This document shows, piece by piece, positions 1 to 4,872 of a stretch of 8,072 nt of DNA; the first letter of the stretch is position 1, and every line of letters starts with the position of its first letter. This DNA is from Pseudolysinimonas_A sp965653335 (GTDB lineage Bacteria > Actinomycetota > Actinomycetes > Actinomycetales > Microbacteriaceae), in NCBI GenBank assembly GCA_965653335.1, contig CBFGZU010000081.1:1-8072 (forward strand), read 5' to 3'. Under the pieces are notes generated by a model. That model saw only the letters and a list, made by a program, of their open reading frames with translations, was not told where the DNA came from and did not search any database. The position numbers and the translations under genes were made by a program.

Positions 1-1064
1 GCGGGGTCGGCGGTCCCCATTATTATTATGTCTGCGTCGATCAGCGCCCGTGGGTCGGGGCGTCGCACCCGGGGGTGGTCCCCGGCCCGGCGCGTCGCGA
101 CGCCCCCCCGTGGTGTGCGACTGAGCATTCCCACCCGCACGAGAAACGGTTCGACGACCGATTCAATCGTGTCGGACTCCTCGCCGACGCTCACCGCGAG
201 GGTGCTGAGACCCACCGGGCCGCCCTCGAAGCGCGAGACGATCGCCTCGAGCACGGCGCGGTCGAGGCGATCGAGACCGATCGGATCGACGTCATACAGT
301 TCGAGTGCTCCGTCGACAGCAGCCATCCCCGCTCCCCCGCCGCGCACGAGCGCGAAATCCCGCACCCGGCGTAGCAGCCGGTTGGCGATGCGTGGCGTGC
401 CTCGGCTCCTGCTCGCGATTTCGCGACGGGCGTCCGGGGGGATGTCGAGATCGAGCAGCCGCGCGGCGCGCGCGAGCACTTCGTCGAGTTCGTCGTCGTC
501 GTAGAACTCGAGGTTGGCGGTGAACCCGAACCGGTCGCGCAACGGATTCGGCAGCAGGCCCGAACGGGTGGTCGCTCCGACGAGGGTGAAGGGCGCGAGG
601 TCGAGCGGGATGCTCGTCGCGCCCGCGCCTTTGCCGACCATGATGTCGATGCGGAAGTCTTCCATCGCCAGATAGAGCATCTCTTCGGCGCTGCGGGCCA
701 TGCGGTGAATCTCGTCGATGAAGAGCACCTCGCCGGGCACGAGGCTCGACAGCAGCGCGGCGAGATCGCCCGCATGCTGGATGGCGGGACCACTCGACAT
801 CCGCAACGGTCGCCCCGACTCGTGGGCGACGATGATCGCGAGAGTCGTCTTGCCGAGTCCGGGAGGACCGGCGAGGAGAATGTGATCGGGCGTGCGGTTC
901 TGCATGGCCGCGGCATCGAGAAGCAGCTGCAACTGCCCGCGCACTTTCGCCTGTCCGACGAACTCCGCCAGGCTCTTCGGTCGCAACGCACCCTCGAACG
1001 CGAGTTCTGCCTCTGATTCGGGCGCCGGGCGCACGAGTCCGATATCGACTGCGTCGTCGGTCAT
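1..1064 (-). CDS. ruvB: Holliday junction branch migration ATPase RuvB (3' end irregular, runs to window edge)
   Basis: AAA+ motor that, with RuvA, drives branch migration of Holliday junctions in the cytoplasm. The protein starts at ATG 1064-1062 (MTDDAVDIGL), and 354 codons are readable to position 3 without a stop. Visible motifs: FVGQ near residue 35; Walker A GPPGLGKT at about 66-73; Walker B LFIDEIH at about 114-120; sensor-1 region VGATTRSG at about 162-169; PLRDRFG with the candidate arginine finger near 176. The C-terminal winged-helix domain ends in EPFLVRVGMLSRTPRG then VAT. The start overlaps the ruvA stop by 4 bp (ATGA), so translation is probably coupled. Oddity: after VAT the family's usual A-W-x-H-L-G ending reads AGDHPRV, and the frame then stays open to the edge. 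A 1-nt shift in a C run near 69-73 would instead stop at TGA 43-41, giving about 340 residues, the normal family length. Function is certain; the exact 3' end is not. Confidence 0.95.
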   Translation of the reverse strand, partial: MTDDAVDIGLVRPAPESEAELAFEGALRPKSLAEFVGQAKVRGQLQLLLDAAAMQNRTPDHILLAGPPGLGKTTLAIIVAHESGRPLRMSSGPAIQHAGDLAALLSSLVPGEVLFIDEIHRMARSAEEMLYLAMEDFRIDIMVGKGAGATSIPLDLAPFTLVGATTRSGLLPNPLRDRFGFTANLEFYDDDELDEVLARAARLLDLDIPPDARREIASRSRGTPRIANRLLRRVRDFALVRGGGAGMAAVDGALELYDVDPIGLDRLDRAVLEAIVSRFEGGPVGLSTLAVSVGEESDTIESVVEPFLVRVGMLSRTPRGGVATRRAGDHPRVRRPDPRALIDADIIIMGTADP

Positions 1065-1669
1065 GAGCGCACCTGTTGGGGTCCGAGGCGCGCCAGGGCC
1101 AGCCGCAGCAGCGTCGGCACGGGCAACGCACCGTCATCGGTCGCGGCGTCGATGACCTCGTCGACCGCCTGAATCGCCACCCGCTCGTTCCAGCCGAGCC
1201 CAACGAGCGCGACGACGACGTTCTGAGCGATTGACGACGGCGGGGCGACGGAAGGCACCAGGCCGGCGGGGGCGAAGATCTTGCCGGCGAGAGAGACGAC
1301 GATCAGTTTCGCCGTCTTGGGCCCGATGCCCGAAACCTTGCGGAAGGGAGCGTCGTCCTCAGCGGCGACTGCGGAGGCGATCTGGTCGGGAGTCAGGGTG
1401 GCCAGCACGCCGAGCGCCGACTTCGGCCCCACCCCCGAGACACCGCGCAGCAGGTCGAACATCTCCAGTTCGGGCAGCGTAGCGAACCCGAAGAGGCTCA
1501 TGTCGTCTTCGCGCACGATGAGCGCCGTGTGCAACCGGGTTTCGTTGCCGACGCGCAACGTCAGAGCGTGTTGCGGGGTGATCTGCACGGAGTACCCGAG
1601 CCCGCCGACATCCACATGCACGTGCGAGGTCGTCACGCTCAGCACCGTGCCGCGCACCGATGAGATCAC
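1061..1669 (-). CDS. ruvA: Holliday junction-binding protein RuvA
   Basis: Tetrameric DNA-binding subunit that clamps the four-way junction and loads RuvB. It has 202 residues, the usual length. The start is GTG 1669-1667, giving MISSVRGTVL. Domain order: N-terminal OB fold at about 1-62, including VDVGGLGYSV near 20-28 and the acidic-pin-like VREDDMSLFGF at 52-62; domain II with two helix-hairpin-helix motifs, LLRGVSGVGPKSA at about 73-85 and FRKVSGIGPKTA at about 109-120; a flexible linker rich in Pro and Ala at about 133-147; and domain III at about 148-200, which contacts RuvB (VVALVGLGW). The start overlaps the ruvC stop by 4 bp (GTGA) and the stop overlaps the ruvB start by 4 bp (ATGA). 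This is a tightly packed, translationally coupled ruvCAB unit, and all family landmarks are intact. Confidence 0.97.
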   Translation of the reverse strand: MISSVRGTVLSVTTSHVHVDVGGLGYSVQITPQHALTLRVGNETRLHTALIVREDDMSLFGFATLPELEMFDLLRGVSGVGPKSALGVLATLTPDQIASAVAAEDDAPFRKVSGIGPKTAKLIVVSLAGKIFAPAGLVPSVAPPSSIAQNVVVALVGLGWNERVAIQAVDEVIDAATDDGALPVPTLLRLALARLGPQQVRS

Positions 1670-2262
1670 GACGCCACCCTACGTTTGCCCGCCGACCTCT
1701 CCGCCTCGCGCCACGCCTTCTGCGCCGCTGTCTCCCCAGACCCCGCTGGTTGAGTAGCACCCGCGGGGCGCGTGTCGAAACCAGCCCCTGCCGACCCCCG
1801 CCACCCATGACAAATCGCCAGGGCCAACGCATCCGCAGCATCCGCCGGCTTGGGAACCTCGTCGAGCGCAAGAATCCGCATCACCATGTTGCCCACCTGC
1901 GCCTTGGCGGCCGACCCGTACCCGGTGATCGCGGCCTTCACTTCGCTCGGCGTATGCAGCCCGACGGGCAGCCCGTGCTCGGCGGCCATCGCGAGCGCGA
2001 TTCCGCTGGCCTGAGCCGTGCCCATGACCGTGCGGAGGTTGTGCTGTGCGAACACCCGCTCGACGGCGACGGCGCCGGGGCTGAACTCGGTGATGAGCTG
2101 CGAGATGCCGCGCGACACCGCCAACAGACGGGCTTCGACCGGGTCACCCGACGGGGTGCGAATGACTCCGGCGTGGATGAAGCGCACCCGACGACCGGCA
2201 CCAAGCTCGATGACGCCCACTCCGCACCGGGTGAGGCCGGGGTCGATTCCGAGGATGCGCAC
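1666..2262 (-). CDS. ruvC: Holliday junction endonuclease RuvC, with a repeat-derived C-terminal tail
   Basis: RNase H-fold nuclease that cuts Holliday junctions symmetrically; its product works with RuvAB. It has 198 residues, against about 173 in E. coli. The start is GTG 2262-2260 (MRILGIDPGLTRCG). The four metal-binding acids are present: D7 in IDPG, E68 in VERVF, and D141 and D144 in PADAADALALA. The substrate-binding Q-H-N-L segment is at 73-76 and K-A-Q-V-G-N at 120-125. The catalytic core ends near residue 154. About 45 residues follow, rich in Gly/Ala and then Arg/Lys, and residues 160-173 are encoded by a palindromic repeat that recurs upstream of this gene. There is no Shine-Dalgarno sequence before the GTG; instead TAGCCT lies exactly 6 nt upstream, as expected for a leaderless message. 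A gap of 82 bp separates it from yebC, while ruvA follows with a 4-bp overlap. Confidence 0.96.
   Translation of the reverse strand: MRILGIDPGLTRCGVGVIELGAGRRVRFIHAGVIRTPSGDPVEARLLAVSRGISQLITEFSPGAVAVERVFAQHNLRTVMGTAQASGIALAMAAEHGLPVGLHTPSEVKAAITGYGSAAKAQVGNMVMRILALDEVPKPADAADALALAICHGWRGSAGAGFDTRPAGATQPAGSGETAAQKAWREAERSAGKRRVAS
1746..1784 (-). repeat. Palindromic repeat copy B, inside ruvC
   Basis: Read on the minus strand it is TGGTTTCGACAC, a stem GCGCCC, loop CGC, stem GGGTGC (one G:T pair), then TACTCAACCA. The outer ends CTGGTT/AACCAG also pair perfectly. It has the same arms, spacing and stem size as copy A at 2293-2330, but a different stem sequence that still pairs. It encodes roughly RuvC residues 160-173 in frame. 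It resembles short interspersed repeats I recall from Microbacteriaceae genomes; that family assignment is from memory. Confidence 0.8.
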
Positions 2263-2268
2263 TCGGTC

Positions 2269-2274
2269 AGGCTA
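2269..2274 (-). promoter_or_regulatory. Putative ruvC promoter -10 (leaderless)
   Basis: TAGCCT on the minus strand fits TAnnnT and ends exactly 6 nt before the ruvC GTG, which would place the transcription start on the start codon. No Shine-Dalgarno sequence precedes the start. No recognisable -35 hexamer is visible. The same layout occurs at the plus-strand gene at 3181. Confidence 0.5.
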
Positions 2275-2275
2275 A

Positions 2276-2291
2276 TCGAACGAATGTACTA
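2276..2291. promoter_or_regulatory. Candidate LexA (SOS) box at the ruvC promoter
   Basis: TCGAACgaatGTACTA on the plus strand matches the actinobacterial/Bacillus-type LexA dyad TCGAAC-N4-GTTCGA perfectly in one half and at 4 of 6 positions in the other; the inner GAAC-N4-GTAC core is well kept. It sits 1 bp upstream of the putative -10 of ruvC, where repressor binding would block RNA polymerase. LexA control of ruvC is known in mycobacteria. Site identity here is inference. Confidence 0.5.
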
Positions 2292-2292
2292 A

Positions 2293-2330
2293 TGGTTTCG
2301 ACACGCCGCCTGCGGCGGCTACTCAGCCAC
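2293..2330 (+). repeat. Palindromic repeat copy A, between yebC and ruvC
   Basis: On the plus strand: TGGTTTCGACAC, stem GCCGCC, loop TGC, stem GGCGGC, then TACTCAGCCA. The 12-nt left arm is identical to copy B and the 10-nt right arm differs at one base. The 6-bp inner stem is perfect. It fills nearly half of the 82-bp yebC-ruvC gap and begins 18 bp upstream of the ruvC -10-like element, so it lies at or beyond the -35 position. In a yebC-ruvC transcript it would form a hairpin, but no U-tract follows, so a classical terminator is unlikely. Confidence 0.8.
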
Positions 2331-2344
2331 GGAGGCGGGCGAGG

Positions 2345-3106
2345 TCAGTCGTCGTTGTCGAGCTCGGCCTGCACGTCGGCGGGGATCTCGAAGTTGCTGA
2401 AGACGTTCTGCACGTCATCGCTGTCTTCGAGAGCGTCGATGAGACGGAACACCTTGCGCGCGGTCTCGGCATCGACTTCGATGTGCAGGTTCGGCACGAA
2501 TTCGGCCTCGGCGGAGTCGTAGTCGATACCCGCTTCTTGCAGTGCGGAGCGGGTTTGTACGAGATCGGAGGGGTCGGTCACGACCTCGAATCCGCCGCCG
2601 TGGTCTTTGACTTCTTCGGCGCCGGCATCCAACACAGCTTCGAGGATCGAGTCCTCGTCGACCCCGTCGGTCTTCGTGATCGAGATGACACCCTTGCGGC
2701 TGAAGTTGTAGGCGACGCTGCCGGGGTCAGCGAGGGTGCCGCCGTTGCGGTTGAGCGCGGTGCGCACCTCGGCCGCGGCACGGTTCTTGTTGTCGGTCAG
2801 ACACTCCACGAGGAACGCCACACCGTTCGGGCCGTACGCCTCGTACGTGATCGACTCGTAGTTGACCGCTTCCCCGCCGATTCCGGCCCCGCGCTTGATC
2901 GCCCGGTCGATGTTGTCGTTGGGCACCGACGTCTTCTTGGCCTTCTGCACGGCGTCGAAGAGCGTCGGGTTGCCAGACAGGTCGGCGCCGCCGATCTTGG
3001 CCGCGACCTCGATGTTCTTGATGAGCTTCGCGAACGACTTGGCGCGACGGCTGTCGATGATCGCCTTCTTGTGCTTCGTGGTCGCCCACTTGGAATGCCC
3101 GCTCAC
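2345..3106 (-). CDS. yebC: YebC/PmpR/TACO1-family protein
   Basis: Cytoplasmic YebC-family protein of 253 residues, typical length. Members were long annotated as transcriptional regulators; more recent work ties the family to translation, helping ribosomes through stalling sequences such as proline runs. The N-terminal signature MSGHSKWATTKHKKAIID is followed by RRAKSFAKLIKNIEVAAK (20-37), the S-V-P-N-D-N-I-D-R-A-I-K segment at about 60-71, and YEAYGPNGVAFLVECLTDNKNR at about 88-109. The acidic C-terminal domain ends in DNDD. The GTG start at 3106-3104 is supported by AAGGAG (plus-strand ctcctt, 3111-3116) 4 nt upstream, and by the universally conserved SGHSKW start. It is the first gene of the yebC-ruvCAB cluster, a common actinobacterial arrangement. 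It has its own promoter candidate in the 74-bp gap it shares with the divergent gene at 3181. Confidence 0.96.
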   Translation of the reverse strand: MSGHSKWATTKHKKAIIDSRRAKSFAKLIKNIEVAAKIGGADLSGNPTLFDAVQKAKKTSVPNDNIDRAIKRGAGIGGEAVNYESITYEAYGPNGVAFLVECLTDNKNRAAAEVRTALNRNGGTLADPGSVAYNFSRKGVISITKTDGVDEDSILEAVLDAGAEEVKDHGGGFEVVTDPSDLVQTRSALQEAGIDYDSAEAEFVPNLHIEVDAETARKVFRLIDALEDSDDVQNVFSNFEIPADVQAELDNDD

Positions 3107-3110
3107 GGTG

Positions 3111-3116
3111 CTCCTT
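3111..3116 (-). promoter_or_regulatory. Strong ribosome binding site of yebC
   Basis: AAGGAG on the minus strand lies 4 nt before the GTG start. It is the only clear Shine-Dalgarno sequence I find in the window; the other transcription-unit starts look leaderless and the internal genes rely on overlap. It fixes the yebC start. Confidence 0.75.
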
Positions 3117-3136
3117 CTCGCGTCAAAACCCGTGCA

Positions 3137-3142
3137 ATCTTA
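3137..3142 (-). promoter_or_regulatory. Putative yebC promoter -10
   Basis: TAAGAT on the minus strand lies about 30 nt upstream of the yebC start, leaving a short leader that contains the ribosome binding site. No good -35 hexamer is seen at 16-18 bp spacing (the region is GC-rich). It faces away from the TAGGCT element at 3169-3174, giving a compact divergent promoter pair. Confidence 0.5.
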
Positions 3143-3168
3143 GCTGGCGTGCCGGGAGCGGACGGCCC

Positions 3169-3174
3169 TAGGCT
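3169..3174 (+). promoter_or_regulatory. Putative leaderless promoter -10 of the gene at 3181
   Basis: TAGGCT is followed by exactly 6 nt (CACGGG) and then the GTG at 3181. This is the classic actinobacterial leaderless arrangement, with transcription starting on the G of GTG. There is no Shine-Dalgarno sequence and no visible -35. The element also supports the choice of GTG 3181 as start. Confidence 0.55.
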
Positions 3175-3180
3175 CACGGG

Positions 3181-3636
3181 GTGCCCGCCCGATGGTTTCG
3201 CATCTCGTTCGCGGAGAACGCGTTCCAGCGACACCTCACCGAGACCGGCGAGCCGCTCGAGTCGCTGCGCGTCGGGTCCGCTCTCGACGTGGCGGTGAGG
3301 TTCTACACCGAGGCGAGGGCGCAGCACGCGCGCATCCTCGAGGGCGGTGACGGCCTGCTCTGGCAGTGGGGTCCGGATGCCGACGCCGCCCGCTTCACCG
3401 CGAGCATCACGCGTCAGCTGATCCGGGAAGGCGACGACCAGCCGATCGTGCAGCTGACGGTGAGCCTCGCCTACCGTTGGACGCCGGCGCGGCGTGCTCT
3501 CGGCCGCGGGCACGCGTGGTGTTTCACCCCGACGCACGTGGCGGAATTCGAGCACGGCATCCGACGTTCGGCCGAGTTCCGCGCCGTCGCGACGGCCGCG
3601 CCCGTCGAGGTCACGCTGCGCACCGACACTCTTTAG
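3181..3636 (+). CDS. Uncharacterised 151-residue protein
   Basis: I do not recognise this family. The gene is credible: codon third positions are almost all G or C, as in its neighbours, and the start GTG is placed by a TAGGCT element exactly 6 nt upstream. The product starts MPARWFRISFAENAF and is soluble, with no signal peptide or membrane segment. It looks like a mixed alpha/beta protein: a helix-rich first half (FYTEARAQHARIL at about 41-53), a Trp-rich turn LLWQWGP at 59-65, then strand-like segments IVQLTVSLAYRW (89-100) and HAWCFTPTHVAEF (111-123). One cysteine (C114) is present. It is the only plus-strand gene here, divergent from yebC. Its TAG stop overlaps the TAA stop of the opposing membrane-protein gene. 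It may be a lineage-specific conserved protein; no function is claimed. Confidence 0.75.
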   Translation: MPARWFRISFAENAFQRHLTETGEPLESLRVGSALDVAVRFYTEARAQHARILEGGDGLLWQWGPDADAARFTASITRQLIREGDDQPIVQLTVSLAYRWTPARRALGRGHAWCFTPTHVAEFEHGIRRSAEFRAVATAAPVEVTLRTDTL

Positions 3637-4241
3637 CCTTCGCGCAGCCGCACGCCCGACGATCTCAGTTCGAGTTGCGCCAGACGGCGCACGACGTCGG
3701 GCTCACCCCGGCGCCAAGCACCGAGGGGATCGGCGTCGACCTTCATGATCTCCGAGAGCTTGTGGCTGGTCAGCGCGCGCAAGGCGAGCAGGTCGACTCC
3801 GGCGTCGGCCGTCACGACCGCCCGGGCGCGTCCCGCGCGGCGGATGAAGCGGATGCGCGGAATGAGCCAGACGATGAGGATCGTCAGGACCGGCAGCGCC
3901 GCCGTTCCGATCCCGAGGGTCGTCGCCAGTTGCAGCACGGCATCCTGCTGCGCCTGCCCGGCGGCTTCGAGGGTGCCGCCCGCCTCGCTCGCGCCGTCGA
4001 AGGGCACCCGGATGCCGGGCCCGATGAGCGGAACGCCGCCGAGAGTGTCACCGACTTCGGTCATGGTCTGCTCGAAGCCCGCCCCGGCATCCTCCATTTG
4101 CACTCCGAAGACGGCGAGATCGCCGATCAGCTTGAAGACGGTGTACCCGAACCAGATCCACAGGGCGATCGCACCGAGGGCGAGAACGTCGGCGATGATC
4201 TGGCGGGTGCGGCGTGCGGCGAAGTCGGAGTAGATCTTCAT
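3633..4241 (-). CDS. Uncharacterised membrane protein with two transmembrane helices
   Basis: A 202-residue protein of unknown function. The start is ATG 4241-4239 (MKIYSDFAARRTRQII), preceded by a G-run that could serve as a weak ribosome binding site. Two hydrophobic helices are visible: about 15-38 (IIADVLALGAIALWIWFGY core) and about 110-130 (ends VLTILIVWLIPRI). Between them lies a soluble loop of about 70 residues rich in Gly, Ala and acidic residues, with GGVPLIGPGIRVPF near 68-81. After helix 2 comes a strongly basic stretch RFIRRAGRARA at 131-141, then a helical cytoplasmic tail. By the positive-inside rule both termini would be cytoplasmic and the loop outside. It lies 34 bp after pdxT and probably shares its transcript. 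I recall no link to vitamin B6 chemistry. Its stop (TAA 3635-3633) overlaps the stop of the convergent gene. Confidence 0.85.
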   Translation of the reverse strand: MKIYSDFAARRTRQIIADVLALGAIALWIWFGYTVFKLIGDLAVFGVQMEDAGAGFEQTMTEVGDTLGGVPLIGPGIRVPFDGASEAGGTLEAAGQAQQDAVLQLATTLGIGTAALPVLTILIVWLIPRIRFIRRAGRARAVVTADAGVDLLALRALTSHKLSEIMKVDADPLGAWRRGEPDVVRRLAQLELRSSGVRLREG

Positions 4242-4275
4242 CCCCCGATCATGCCGCGCGAGAGACGGCGGGCGA

Positions 4276-4872
4276 TCAACGCCGGAGGATGTCGAGGAAC
4301 AGCGCGTGAAAGCGGCGATCGCCCGTCATTTCCGGATGGAACGCCGTCCCCAACAGCGCCCCCTGCTGCACCGCGACCACCCGGCCGTCGTCGAGGGCGG
4401 CGAGGGCATGGGCCGCAGGCCCGACCTCTTCGATGACGGGAGCCCGGATGAACACCGCGTGCACCGGAGGGTCGCCGAGCTCGGGGATCTCGAGGTCGGT
4501 CTCGAAGGAGTCGTTCTGGTTTCCGAAGGCGTTGCGGCGCACGACGACATCGAGCCCGCCGAAGGTCTGTTGGCCCGCGATCGCGTCGCGAACGGTGTCG
4601 GCGAGCATGATGAGTCCCGCGCACGTGCCGTAGACCGGCATCCCGGCGGCGATCCGCTGCTTGAGCGGTTCGGCGAGTCCGACGGCACGCGACAACTTGT
4701 CCATCACGCTCGACTCGCCGCCCGGGATGACCAGCCCGGCCACGTCGGCGAGTTCGGACGGCCGGCGCACCGGTACGGCATCCGCTCCCAGCTCGCGCAG
4801 CACCTGCAGGTGCTCGCGGAAGTCGCCTTGGAGGGCGAGAACGCCGACGCGTGGCGCGGCGCTACCAGCCAC
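4276..4872 (-). CDS. pdxT: Pyridoxal 5'-phosphate synthase glutaminase subunit PdxT
   Basis: Class I-type glutaminase that hydrolyses glutamine and channels ammonia to PdxS for de novo vitamin B6 synthesis. From GTG 4872-4870 it is 198 residues, normal for the family. Landmarks: GVLALQGDFREH at 10-21; the GGES oxyanion-region motif at 51-54; the nucleophile C84 in YGTCAGLIML; RRNAFGNQNDSFE at 112-124; and the catalytic pair H179 and E181 in GTAFHPEMTGD. The frame is open further upstream to 5064, but that part is antiparallel-free coding sequence of pdxS in another frame, so the start belongs at the GTG just before RVGVLALQGDF. The start overlaps the pdxS end by 11 bp and lacks a clear ribosome binding site, which fits translational coupling and equal production of the two subunits. 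All catalytic residues are present. Confidence 0.95.
   Translation of the reverse strand: MAGSAAPRVGVLALQGDFREHLQVLRELGADAVPVRRPSELADVAGLVIPGGESSVMDKLSRAVGLAEPLKQRIAAGMPVYGTCAGLIMLADTVRDAIAGQQTFGGLDVVVRRNAFGNQNDSFETDLEIPELGDPPVHAVFIRAPVIEEVGPAAHALAALDDGRVVAVQQGALLGTAFHPEMTGDRRFHALFLDILRR

Noticed and set aside
18..29. cattattattat run as a microsatellite or AT-rich origin-like element
   Set aside because: It is only four short AT-rich triplets at the window edge; more simply the spacer before a downstream gene or the end of the ruvB frame.
28..504. Plus-strand open frame of 158 codons opposite ruvB
   Set aside because: Its low-complexity Ser/Arg composition and lack of motifs mark it as an antisense shadow of ruvB in GC-rich DNA.
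191..1203. Long minus-strand open frames (191-991 and 292-1203) over ruvB
   Set aside because: They are Arg/Ser-rich shifted frames; the true ruvB frame through this stretch carries all RuvB motifs.
2483..3298. 271-codon plus-strand frame opposite yebC
   Set aside because: It reads antisense through the conserved yebC sequence and overlaps the start of the better supported gene at 3181; no recognisable domain.
3366..4436. 356-codon plus-strand frame
   Set aside because: It lies across the 3181 gene in another frame, then antisense to the membrane protein and pdxT; composition is shadow-like.
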